Source: Prostheceraeus crozeri
Taxonomy: Eukaryota; Platyhelminthes; Polycladida; Euryleptidae
Direction of reading: 5' to 3'
Length of the DNA stretch: 64,000 bases
Assembly: GCA_907163375.1 (NCBI GenBank)
Contig: CAJQUW010001979.1
Coordinates: forward strand, 886,099-950,098
Every line of letters starts with the position of its first letter. Position 1 is the stretch's first letter. Under the pieces are notes generated by a model. That model ran no database searches, was not told the DNA's origin, and was given only the letters and a program-made list of their open reading frames with translations. Made by a program: the position numbers and the translations under genes. This document shows positions 11,398 through 23,224 of this stretch, in pieces.

Positions 11398-11626
11398 CAA
11401 ATGGCATCTAAAAGAATGACTTTGAATTCAGTCCAAAAAATTCTTTCGTCTCCTAACTTTTGTAACAATGCCGAGTAGTAGCTGAATTCACTTGACAGTA
11501 CTACATACGACATATACAGATATGGAAGAAGTTCTGTGAATTTAGCGACTGCTCGGCCTTGTTGCAAAAGTTTAGCAGTTGCCATTTGATCTAGTTTACC
11601 ATTTAAGCAAAAACGTCCAGATTTTA
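11398..11626 (-). CDS. Candidate exon of an unrecognised host gene
   Basis: On the minus strand a pyrimidine-rich stretch ends in TTTCAG just before 11626 and a donor (TTG then GTGAGAG) follows 11398. The 229-nt interval is open in the frame reading VKSGRFCLNGKLDQ, then LLQQGRAVAKFTELLPYLYM and LGDERIFWTEFKVILLDAIW. The composition looks like a real, mostly helical protein, not random AT-rich translation. The incoming phase would be 1. I do not recognise the family and found no partner exon. It lies about 720 bp beyond the CLK A stop on the same strand. It could be an exon, a decayed exon or chance. Confidence 0.35.
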
Positions 11627-12349
11627 CTGAAATTTTCAGTACATGAAAGAAATTAAGAAGGCATTTTTCAAAATCATGAATAATATATTTGGTCGAAATG
11701 AGATGATCAATGGAAATGGCCATGTGATTTTGATAAAAGTATAAAAAATACGTTACGCATACTTAACGCAAGAAAGTCCGATTAGTATCTTATCCAAGGT
11801 CATGAAATAAAGGGTTTCATAAAACTTGGCAGATGATATTTGAACAGAAATACCTACGATTTAGCGGAAATTTGCGAAGCTACTTGCAAATTCTGATTAC
11901 CCTATCTTAACAGGTCAAACATGCAATCACGATCTAGCGGTACACAATGACGGTACAGCCAAATTCTTTACATCTCATCACTCGTCCATATTGGAGCTCA
12001 TCTCCATTTTTTTACAGAGAAATATAAGTTAACATTGAATCATATGTTAACGCAATAGCATATACAGGAATCCATGATGAGTGGGATAAAATTTATTCAC
12101 TTTAAATCCAGTCAACCAAAAACAGGCCGATTGCAGAAATTTGGTCATTATAGAACATGCTTCATTCTATAATGATGAGAATATTTATTCAACATCTGCT
12201 AAGTTTTCAATCAAGAAACTCATTTTTTGCAGCATTCGATAAGTAATACCGAACAGTAACGGATAACCTTATTACGTTAACGGTTTTGGCAAAATCAGAC
12301 TATTCACATTGAGTAACAAGAAAATAACAGAATACGGAACAGACACACG
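11627..12349. other. Spacer, 3' of CLK A
   Basis: AT-rich sequence downstream of the CLK A stop on the minus strand, expected to hold its 3' untranslated region. No clear AATAAA signal was pinned down close to the stop. Confidence 0.4.
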
Positions 12350-13499
12350 TCATGACCGCAACACATTCTTTAAGTCAGTGAGAATTGGATTATCTAATAC
12401 ATCATCGTCAAAGTATGGGTGGCGCAGAGCTGATCGTAAAGAAATGCGGTCATCAGGATGACAAGCAAGTAAATCTCGTGTAAGTCTGAAAAGATAACGT
12501 TCATTGCGAGTCCTGTCACTGAAGTAGCGCGATATGTGTCTAATATGATCTCGAACATAGCGGCCCATTTTGGAATGCACATCCCAATCTAAGCGTCCAT
12601 GATGAAAGTAACGACGTTTATTTGTACGCCTAACAAGACGACTAGACAGTCTTTGTCCGAGGGCTCTCTCAATCATGGCAAGATGTTCAACATTATCGTG
12701 AGTCATAAATAAAGCAATACCAGTAAATGCCTCAAATAAAATACAACCAATAGACCAAACGTCACAAGGATATGACCATTTGAGCTCCAGAATAACCTCA
12801 GGAGCACGATAATGACGAGTTGATACCACTCGAGAGTGATACTGATGTTCATATGTGGATGATCCGAAGTCAATAATGCGGATTTTCGGGGATCGCAAAA
12901 CCCGAACATTTCGTCCAGTAACTTTATCACATACATCATCAAAATCATCATTTACGAATAAAATGTTCTCAGGTTTCAAATCAGTATGGATTAGTTTATG
13001 ATCGTGCATGAACTTAACAGCAGAAATCAGCTGATATGCTATCACTTGCACATGGTGAGGTGGAAACGGAGAATGTCTGTTATCCTTTTGAAAATCGTAC
13101 AGATTACTGCCAAGTTTCTCGAAAACTATGCACACGTGATCACGATATTTGAATGAATCGTACATAGACACGAAACTATAGAGTTTTCGCGGATCCAAGT
13201 CCATCAATGTTCTAATAACCTTTATTTCCAATCGAGCTGCCTGCGAATACTTAGGCGAGCTACGAACAACCTTCAATGCAACGGTCGCATTATTTTCTTC
13301 ATTTTCACATTCAGCCACCCGCCCGAATGCTCCTTCTCCAATTACTTTCAAAACTTTGTACTTCTTGATGAGCTTTCCAGGAGTCATTATCAAGTGACCA
13401 TTTTTGTCCTCCTTAGTGCAATGAGTATCACTGCCGTCCGATTTTCGTTCATGAGCACAATCTCCGCATTCATTAGGATGAACTTCACTATTTTCAAGC
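12350..13499 (-). CDS. CLK: CLK-family (LAMMER) kinase A, exon 2: kinase domain
   Basis: This dual-specificity kinase would phosphorylate SR splicing factors in the nucleus. The exon starts after the acceptor TTCACAG (13500-13502) and completes a codon split in phase 2; translation resumes LENSEVHPNECGD. Using the full 542-aa prediction, the glycine loop GEGAFGRV is near residue 214, the ATP lysine in VALKVV at 236, the CLK-type catalytic loop HTDLKPEN near 333, DFG in IIDFGSS at 370, and STRHYRAPEVILEL follows. The LAMMER motif reads EHLAMIERALG, a Met-to-Ile change at the second Met. The end, HPYFDDDV then LKNVLRS and TGA at 12350, is normal for the family. The kinase domain has no intron, unlike typical animal CLK genes. 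All catalytic residues are present. Confidence 0.93.
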
Positions 13500-13825
13500 C
13501 TGTGAACAAAAAGATATGAATGTCATCATCAGCTACGACATTACACGCAGTATATTTAAAATTCTCGTTAATTATTTGACAACTAGATTGGCTGTTAGAT
13601 TAAGATACATAATGCAGGGTACCGTATGTAGTTGCAAGCTGTACCATAAAACATACATGTTCTACCACTTAATGTACTCTTTAAGTACTCTTTAGTGAAA
13701 ATTTGCTTTTTAAACTGTATTTTAACGAGGAAATTCCTGCAACAAATAACAATTTTAATAATCTTAAGTGCTGAAAATGCAAACTTGGTATGCTGGCACC
13801 AGACTTGACAACCTCATAAAAATAC

Positions 13826-14304
13826 CTTCGCTTTAGTGATATTTCATTATCAGAGCTCCTCCGCTTTCTTTTTCGGGATCTCTCCGTGACATTCAACGAT
13901 TCTACAGCAGCATCGTTTTTTGTCCCGTTGGTTTTGACGTCAAATCGACCCTTCACTTGATCAGTTTCCGGAACGACAGGAGTTTGGTGCTGACTTTTCA
14001 GAATGGAGGAGAAATTTTCCGAATCATCGTCACCACCGAATTGTTTGCAAGCTGGTACTGCAGAAGATGATTCCGAGCAACCGCGACGATTGTTTATCGA
14101 TTCCAAAGGAGAAACTTTGCGTGATGATTGAAAAGTAAAGCCACTTTCACTGGACATTTCACTTCGATTCCTTATTACACCGTCCCTATCAGCTGAAGAG
14201 TTTGGATGATGCCAATAACTGCCAAGCCGCGTGGGCCGAAGATCCTCGGTATTAACCCTATTTTCGTGTAACGGTGAGCGATCAAACTCACAAATGTGAG
14301 TCAT
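13826..14304 (-). CDS. CLK: CLK-family kinase A, exon 1: N-terminal region
   Basis: The exon opens with ATG at 14304 (MTHICEFDRSP), two bases after an acceptor-like TTACAG, so a 5' untranslated exon probably lies further upstream. It ends AAGCGAAG before the donor GTATTTTT at 13825. The last two bases plus the first base of exon 2 make an Arg codon (KRR then LENS), so phase 2 is kept across a 326-nt intron. The roughly 160 residues are low-complexity, rich in Ser, Arg and charged residues, with a basic nuclear-localisation-like run SRKRKRRSS near the end. The classic dense RS dipeptides of CLK N-termini are sparse here. The joint with exon 2 and the strand agreement make this assignment firm; the start is less certain. 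Confidence 0.82.
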
Positions 14305-14306
14305 GT

Positions 14307-17300
14307 CTGTAAGAAAGCATTCAAGTTTTAATCTTATCCCTGTGAATTAAGATAAAACGTATCCGAAATTGGTTAATGCTATAATCCAAATAAAAATATG
14401 TCAAAAACTTAATATAATGAAGGAATAATTCTACTGCCGATCGTCAGATGAAACGTCACACTATAGCCGGTTCAAAGACATGCACATTCGTAGAACTCCC
14501 ATGTCTTCATAGCCTTTGCACTAAATATGGCATGATATGCCATTTGGACTTGGTGCCATTGCTGTGAGTTTGGATGAATCCAAAATTATTTTGACAACAC
14601 CGATGAAATTATGTTGATTTTTATATCAGTACAGCTTTATTGGTGCTCGTCAAAGTAAATGTTGATTCATCAAACGATATTAGTCAAATTGGACAATACT
14701 GTAACAATTAGCTCAAAGTCGAGTATGGGACCAAAAAAAGAACTATAATGATTGTGAATTAGTGGGAGACTGCACTTAAAGAACGGAAAACATTCCCGTA
14801 GGCATGGGCTTCAAGTCGGTGATGTGTGACATTTCAAGTTCTCTGACGTCAATATTTTACTATCTTAGACTATGAACACAGTCTTATTGGTTAAATTTTG
14901 GTTCGACAATTGAAAAATGAAGATTCTATTTATGTTTAGACGTAGACACTACATACACGCACTCTCAGCGCAGCACCCGAGTTTTCAACCTCAAGTGAAT
15001 TCGGCAAAAGATATTTCAGAATGCGAATTGCAGTAGGGGATCTGCTTCACTTCAATAATTTATTCCCGTTGGCCCTACTGAGAATGTGTATGGAAAGGGT
15101 CCCTTACAATTAAGAGCGCTGATCATTGGTGCAGGCCAGCATTTTCAAATCCATCTACTTCACTTTCTTTATGCTCGCAGTCAAGCAAGAAGGCTCTAAC
15201 TATCACTGAGTCTAAGCATAATAATACCTATCAGCTACTATTACATCTAACAAGAACGAGATATCAATAAGCAACAAAATCCATTATTTTTTCTATGCCT
15301 TTGTGTTCCTGTAGCAGATTCTCGCCGCTATCATCTGTTCAGCTGAAATCAGCCCGAGTGGCCAGGAGAAAATTTGAGTTTTATCATAATATCACGATAA
15401 TGCGCAGTCGATGGAGATCAAGAAGAGATGGAAATGCTAGCAGCACTATGAGACATTTCCGCAATCATCACTTGCAACGTCCAGAAAAATCTTTAGATAG
15501 GTAGGGAAAGGAGACTTCCCTGTGGCGTGAAAGAGGTGAAGGATCCAAGGGGAACGGTCGATTCATTTAAAAAATTCGCATCAAACTACCAAGATATGTT
15601 CCAAAAGAAAAGCCTCTGAAACATTTCACAATTACTTGTTAAACAATTAAATATCAATGATAAAAAATGAACAACTTTTGCAAACAATGAATGGAGCAAT
15701 CTTCGACAAAATTCAAATTTTCTCTTCGCCTTCGGCACTTAGATAAATTTGTGCCATGCAGATGATATCAGCGAGAATCTCCAACAGAAATAAATAACAT
15801 CATGGTATTACTTAAGCTACTTGATTAAAACTGTCACAACATTGCCAATTTATATTATGCATCACTGAGACGGCATTGCTCACACACTTGCAAGAGCTGA
15901 CCAAATCCCATAACAAGACTGACAAATCACACAGAAATCCTCTAAGATGTTTGAAATTGGAATACAGTCATGAATAGCTCTCAGCAACAAGGTAGACCAA
16001 ATATCTTGAAATGCTCTAAAAGTATGTCTATTAACATTCAATAAGTCACATACGTTACTCTTACGGGTTACATAAAGCGATGTTTAACTCGGTTGAGAAA
16101 AAGTTCGGGCTCGTTTGCAGGGAAAATGCAGGTCGTTTAGATCAGAAACGGAACAATGTGTTAAAGGCCTTCACCAATCAATCGGCATCGATGAGAACAT
16201 ATTGATTTCCTGGATATTGACTGATATCCAATCTAATTATGAGCATCAAATGCACTCACATTTGGCATGCATTAAAATTCACACTATCAAAAACATCAAG
16301 AAACTTCCAAGACAAATTTATGCCGCAATCTTAGCCAACTGAGCTATTAGGTCGATTAAAAGATGAGCCGAAATTTTATTCACAAGAAAGCGCATGGCCT
16401 CGTAGGTTAATGGCATAACCTAATGGTCTGTCAAATCAAACTGGTGCATCCTGCGAGATAGAATCATCCTTCTGATTTGAAATGACCAATGTCAAGAAAG
16501 CGTGATGAACTCTCTTAATTTTGCGACTTTTTTTTAGCTTTTTTCAGTCAGAAAGGTGGAATCTTATGAAAGGTCATATCTTTTTTCCCGTCGGTCTTCA
16601 CGAATCAAAACTATGACTGATGACAGCAGTATTTTCAAACGATGGAATTATCTTAGGAACGGTAGTTTGAGACAACTTCATTTGTGGTTTGATCATTATA
16701 ACATCCAATTTGACATGCCGGTAGTAATGCACTTCCCTAAACTACGATACAATCTAACCCTCTCTTACTTTTTAGAAAATCACTACTGTTAACTTCGTCA
16801 ATGAAATCTCCTCGAAATTAACAAAACCAATGGCTACACAAAATCCTGCAGCAATACAACTGAATAATGCAGGATACTGACTTGCGAAGCGTATGGTAAA
16901 AAATCTCTCGGGTTGGTTACCAAACGACATGATCTGCTTAACTGATAAATCAAAATGCAAAATGCAGGTGCATTTGATGTTCGTGTTTAGAAGTTTCAAT
17001 CATGAATATAATGGAGTTCTCCAAGCAATATCTTGAGCACGACACCGATTGATTGGAGACTAGAGAATTAAAAATTGTCGAACTGATCAAATGAATAATG
17101 GCGAGTCACCTAAATGAATATGCAGACTGACTCAATCCTTCCATTAATTCCATCACCACTTGATTTATTTAAATTTGGATTATCGGTACTTGAACTACGA
17201 GGCATGTAAGCGAAATTATCAGGATTCAATGGCTTTCATTGCCCAAACAAACGATTCATTAACTCTACAATCGGCAGCTTGACCACGTTGGCGTGATGTT

Positions 17301-18225
17301 CAATCAATGAGATTTACTAAACGAGCCAGCGATATTCAAATTAACTCACTTATCCACTAGTTTCACGAGGAAGTAATTCGAGATAGATTTCAGATCATAC
17401 ACTGAATCCTCGCAAAGACTTTTGATTTTCGCACGAACATGGAATAATTATAAGTTGCTAAGTAACTACGAAGAATCCGGCACCAGTTTGCGATGTTTTG
17501 AAAGATAACGGCTAAATTTTCTGATTGAATCGATTTACAAGTGACAGAACGTGTGAGGCAGAAAGTCAGCGCTCTATATCGTGACATTTTAGACCTAAGA
17601 TGACGTACTTGATCGTCATCGAAGCTATTATTGTGAAGCGAATTCATTCGCAGCTGTTAGAAGAAGAGCATGAGTGCATGCAAACGGATTTACTCACAGA
17701 CCCTCAAGGAGACTATGATCAGTCGCAAGAAGAAAGATTATGCATCACTGAGATCTCAAATCTATTAATTTTATGTAAGCTTTATGGACAATTTCCTTTG
17801 ATTCACTCACAAAACAACGCTCAATTTGAAATATATATGACAACTATTTTCAAAATTGATCTTTCTTCCTACACTTCGCACTGGCCGGACCACTTGGCAG
17901 TCGTCCAAGACGAGATACTTTGAATAAAAAATCCCATAATACTTGTAAATCATTTCTTCATTCGGGTTGCTTTGATAAGAAGTTCAAATCAAATTGTAAA
18001 AGATGTTGGACTAGGAGAAAGGTTTAGCCAGGAGACCTCCGCCTTTGCTCTTTATTGGAACACATCGGATTTTGGAATTAAACAGGCTACTATGTGGGAC
18101 AAGAGATTGGTTATGAGTCTCTATATTGAGGAACATAAATGGAGGTCATATACCTCTGCATGGTGCGTCTTGAAGTGCCAAAAAGCAATTACATTTGTTG
18201 TTACCCATCCTATGTTGATAGGATG
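14307..18225. other. Long spacer upstream of CLK A
   Basis: About 3.9 kb of AT-rich sequence that should contain the CLK A promoter and any 5' untranslated exon. Frames of 70-107 codons occur on both strands (for example 17390-17647 and 17600-17923) but overlap each other and show no motif. No element ends were found. Confidence 0.4.
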
Positions 18226-18227
18226 TA

Positions 18228-18437
18228 CCATGCTGGCCAAAAGTTTAACACTATGTAAATAAAATGCAAAATATTCTGCATCTATTTATGGCAAGCTTGA
18301 CTTTCATTCAATCATAAATGCAACTGTTCTACCTCCATAGATGTGAAAGATATCGTATATGTTATTATAGTCACATATTCTTCCCAACAAGCTAAAATAC
18401 AAAAATCACAATTGTGTTAAACTTCTGGCCAGCATGG
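18228..18437. mobile_element. MITE with TA target site
   Basis: CCATGCTGGCCAAAAGTTTA at the left end is matched in inverted orientation at the right end over about 24 bases with one mismatch. TA flanks both sides (18226-18227 and 18438-18439). The 210-bp interior is non-coding. The TA duplication suggests a Tc1/mariner-type parent. Confidence 0.72.
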
Positions 18438-18579
18438 TATATTTGTCATAATAATTAAAGAACATAATTGTGGATCAGAAGGCAGAAATAGCTAACAGTC
18501 GAAACTTTGGTCAATTCTATTTCTACATGATCATAGAGATGTTGCTCTTGAATATCATTTTTCTATCCAGCTCCTGAAT

Positions 18580-19450
18580 TTCAGCTACAATTACAATGTT
18601 AGAACTATCCATTGTCCACGGTCTGAAGTATAATTGTGGACCGATGACATGTATAAAAGTGATTATTTTTTTTGAAACAATGCACATGCACATTACGAAC
18701 CGATAGTCATAGAGAAGTGAGACAGCAAAGGTGGTGGACAACAAGAGCAACATGGACCTAGACGTCGCTCTGTAATACACAACAGTTCCTCAGGCGCTGA
18801 GCGACCTTTGATTTATAGTCCGTTGCGGACCTTCATCATGGTCCATATTACTACATTGTTCCCCACCTAATGTGAAGACATCTTTACCATAATATTTAGA
18901 GAACCCATCGCGAACCAGAGAGCAAAGACATCTATCACAAACTCCAGTTCTATATAATCATAGATATGTTCTTGAATCAAATTAAGACACGACACGGTCA
19001 AAATGTAATTTTCTTATTTAGCCATATCAAATATACAATTGACATGGATTTTTGAGAGCAATAATGTAGGACATTTGAGGGCACGTAAGCGCTTGAAAAT
19101 TTCCTAAATTGTTGCCCGAAAAAATCTATGTTAGTACTGTTGTGTGTAACTAATATGTAGTGAAATGTAGGAAAAAAGCGGGCAGCAATGCTATGAATAC
19201 ACATGTAGACATACGCTGATTAGGATTTCAAAAATGTCTTTCACATGCATAGATACAGATATCATCATTACGAGATGCATTGCTGTCTTCTTTTCTCCAT
19301 ATTACGCCATAGCTAAATTGCGCACAATTACAAGGTCCGTATTATCATTGCCACAGTTATGTGTAACATTAGTTATTTTTCTTGAAACTATGCACATTGC
19401 GGACCAATAGTCAGAGAAAAGTGACTATAGGTGGTGGGTAACCATGGATT
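18580..19450. repeat. Diverged local duplication
   Basis: The segment about 18585-18745 (TTTTGAAACAATGCACATG, ATAGTCATAGAGAAGTGA, GGTGGTGGACAAC) recurs in the same orientation at about 19325-19445 with many changes. The interval between the copies is unassigned. I see no terminal repeats. Confidence 0.5.
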
Positions 19451-19869
19451 TATATGCACCAAAGATAGATATATAGAAAATGATATAGATACTTGAAGAA
19501 ATGCTGCAAAAATCCATGTGATAAGAAGCGCAAGAAGTTAGTTGCTGGCAGATGTAAGACTGAAATTTGACTTTATATGACAACATACATTATTACAATG
19601 CATGAGATTAACGACAAGTTGCAGGTTTAAAAATCAACATTCTACATGGCAAAAATAAAACTTAACTCCCTCTGTTCTCTTTGCCGACTGATTTACATTT
19701 AATTACACTTTTTTCATAATTCAGATTTATTTCTGAGTTTGCATATATAATTTCATAATTTTTCCCGATTAGCACTAGATAGTTGGAATACAATTCATAA
19801 CTACAAAATCATCAATACCTATTAAATTCATCGACTGCTAATCCATCAGCACCTTCTAAATTCACCAAC

Positions 19870-21372
19870 CACTACAATATTTTCATGCACATACTAGATC
19901 AGCGCTCAATTTCTTCAAAAGATGACTGATTCTGCTCAGGAGTTAATAGCTTTGTCTTATTACTAGAAATTGCGTATATTCTTAGAGTGTTCATACGCAT
20001 CTTTAAAGAAAGCATCCCTCTGTTTGTCATAGTTAATAGCTCTTGATTGCCTATCAAAGCCATCAGCGAAAATTACACAAAACGGCTTTCAATTTCGTTA
20101 AAAAGTTCTAGATTGGGGAGGTTGCTAACTGCAGGATTGGACACACCGGCCGCAACGTGCATAGCGTCACATGTATGAGTTAATAGTCGCTACATTCAAA
20201 CGCAAATTAGTTTCCTTGATTATTCACTACCAAGATAAACATACCAACATTTAAATCACTGAAATTTGATTGGGCTCGTTGCAACACTTCTTTAACTGAT
20301 GTTGTTCTCAAATGCAGTATATCGCATAAGCTTTATTACACTTCAGACCAGCATACTCGGAAGTGTTTCATGATTCATCTACAGAAATAATTTACAATCA
20401 AGTAATGCTATTTTATAAGCTCTGATAATAACAGAGGGGAATGATACGATGTTAAACTACTTAAACTAACTTCAATAAGTACATCAATCTCAGAAAAAAT
20501 CTCAGATTGTGATGGATCCACTTTTCACTCAGAAAACATTATATTAACTTCTCCAGTGTCTGTTCAAACACTATTCCAACAGCTGTTAAACAACGATTAT
20601 CAAATTCATCAAACTGCTTGATTAATTTTTCGAAATATGCTACTTGCACACTCAAGCGCAATGTGACTTTCGAATTAGTACCGCGGTAAAATGCATGTCT
20701 TCGATAATTGCAGAAAATTTAACTCGCGCCTCATTAAAACTTGATGATTTAGACTGTGAAGATTCAGAAATCGATAGGTAGCATGAATTACATGTGTTCA
20801 ATTTGTCGGGAAACAGAGTTTGCTTGAACGAATAATTCATCGTGTTGTTAGACAAGAAACGTGGTGAACGATAAAGTTTTGTGACAATGGAAATTAAACT
20901 GTCAATATCAGCCTTGAAACAGCAATAAAAATGTTCGATACTACTCATTTGGTTTCCAATTACGTTACACATGCACTTTTAAATGAACAAATATTGAGAT
21001 AGCATTTACGCCAATAGGCGAGGGTTTCAACAAGTTGCAATACTGCAAAATCAAAATGTTAAGTTTAAAAATTCGCATCAAATTGAGCGAATCTGATATA
21101 TGGCGAAGCATGCAGTCAGAAATTATACAGAATACAGTACATGAACAAACATATCACATGAATTCATAAATGAATCATACGTTACACCAAATGTCCCACA
21201 GTGGCGTTAATTTAGCGAGAATGTGTTGATACTGAAATGATTTGACTCGAAATTTAAGCACCAATTTTCTACACGTATACATTTCTGCACGATATTCTAT
21301 TGAACAGAGGTGCAGCGCCATGTGCTCACTACACACGAAAGAAGTGAGATGCTTTATATCAACTAAGCGCAC
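19870..21372 (-). other. Possible exons or decayed exons of an unrecognised gene
   Basis: Several short minus-strand stretches translate into protein-like sequence: DGFDRQSRAINYDKQRDAFF near 20000-20070, VKEVLQRAQSNFSDLNV near 20245-20300 followed by a donor-like GTATGTTTAT, YFEKLIKQFDEFDNRCLTAV near 20590-20645, and a 106-codon frame at 20652-20972 containing VTKLYRSPRFLSNNTMNYSF. Some have plausible acceptors (CATCAG, TTGATAG). I could not build one consistent gene, and the family is not recognised. They may be exons of a minus-strand gene between the CLK pair, or relics. Confidence 0.22.
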
Positions 21373-23224
21373 TTTAGCTATTAATCAATTGCATGGAGTC
21401 TGCTCTTAAGAAAAATTGAGATCCAATCTTTTAGCATTAGCTGTCGCATCCCTTAACGAAAAGCGATAAAGGTACGGGCTTTGATTTTGAATGAATTTTA
21501 ATCAACTTTTCATGAATGGAGCAGAAGGTCTTATCCAATAATCGTTGAAGTGATTGAACAAAATAATATTATGTTAAAAACGTATAAGGAAACACACACA
21601 ATGCATGTAATATAAATTATAAGCAGAATTCACTGCCATGTCACGCAATTATGCATAGAGATCCGCACCTGTGTACAAAAGCTTGAATCATTGCAACTAC
21701 AAATTGTGCAAGAAATACCAAGAATACGGTAATTAACACAACTGAGAAAGTCTTCAGCTTCATATTTACCTGATTATTACTGCACTATCTTGTTATTACT
21801 AGCATACAACAGATCAAGAATATGGTATGCAAAAAAGAATGCCCTATGTGAATTTACCCGCATTTTTGAACATTGAATGTGAGTGAGCACATTATATTTT
21901 TCTAAAACTTTAATCACTTAGCTTTTAAGATTGAATCATGTGTTACATAAAGCCTGCTGCTAGACTCATAATACAAAAAGACATCTTTTCAAAATCGGAA
22001 ACTCATATCTTATCCTCATCTATAAATGGATAGTATCCAAACGATAGATATAATATTATCAATTATTGCTGGTTATTTGCAATGCGATTAAATCAGTCGA
22101 CATAGCGCAATAAAGCTTCTCACTTTCCTCGGAGTGGTAAACAAGCGACGAAACGAAACGACGAAGTGAGGTCAAATCAATGAGTCAAAACGGCTCGCGT
22201 AAATCAACACTTGTTTGTAACAGCTAGCTAAATGACTGCATATACACATCAAAATATCATGAAGCATTACTTTTACAAACCAGTTCCCAATAATGTACAT
22301 GGTGGAAGTTAAAAGATTTTTCTTATTTTGCATCTGTCTTTAATACAACAAAAACACAAGCTCCTTTACTTCGAAAAATACAAATTACAAACTCTCATTT
22401 TCTTTCAAAACGACCGTACATCAAAAAGATATACACCATGATTGATATCTACATCACGGCCTTTACATATTTATAGACAAAAAGTGCGGTCTTGATACAT
22501 CAACATAAACAAATCGATTTCTTTAATCGGTCACACCTTAACCGCACCAGATCATTAGATTTTCTAAAAAGACCAAAATTCATTCTTTGATATACCTACT
22601 TGATGTAAAGAATTGAATCGAACAAATTTATTGACTTGTGGATACACTTTAATGTTCAAGGTTTTACCCATGAAGGTAATTCATACATACTAATACTATT
22701 CATAACATAAAAGTGAGGAAATGAACCTTTGATATCGCACAACTTTGAGAATATAATAGCATTAAATCCATATTAAACCATAAACAATACTTATCGATAT
22801 AAAAGCTTAAAAAATACATGCTTACAGTATTATTGGCATCATTCTACACGTACATAATTGAATAGCATTCTGTAGCCAATTCAGATGAGAAGGATGGAAG
22901 AGGTGCATGGAAGCTATCAGTATGATCAAAATGCTATCAATCAAGCATGTATAAGCGCAGGAATTTAGGAAGTTAAATCAACTTAGGTGCGCATGACGCA
23001 GTGCACTGCTAATAAAAAGATATTTGATGTCTAATGCTTTGAAAACTGAAAAACTGATAGCATCCATTATGTGGGCAAGTAAAGGCACCTAGAGCAATGA
23101 TAAAACGTACGCGTAAAGTAAATGCCGTCATTTGTACAACAGAAAATTAAGAAATTTTAGTACATGTACATAAATGCAATACTTTTAATACCTCAAAATT
23201 GACTCATCAGAAACTGAAGACAAA
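21373..23224. other. Spacer, 3' of CLK B
   Basis: AT-rich. The part next to 23224 should be the 3' untranslated region of CLK B. Nothing else is recognised. Confidence 0.4.

Noticed and set aside
16388-16460. tRNA-like sequence (GGCCTCGTAGGTTAATGGC)
   Set aside because: An A-box-like word is present, but I could not fold acceptor and T arms or find a proper B box; too weak to call a tRNA or SINE.
17600-18262. Plus-strand frames of 107 and 96 codons
   Set aside because: No recognisable domain, and the second runs into the MITE at 18228.
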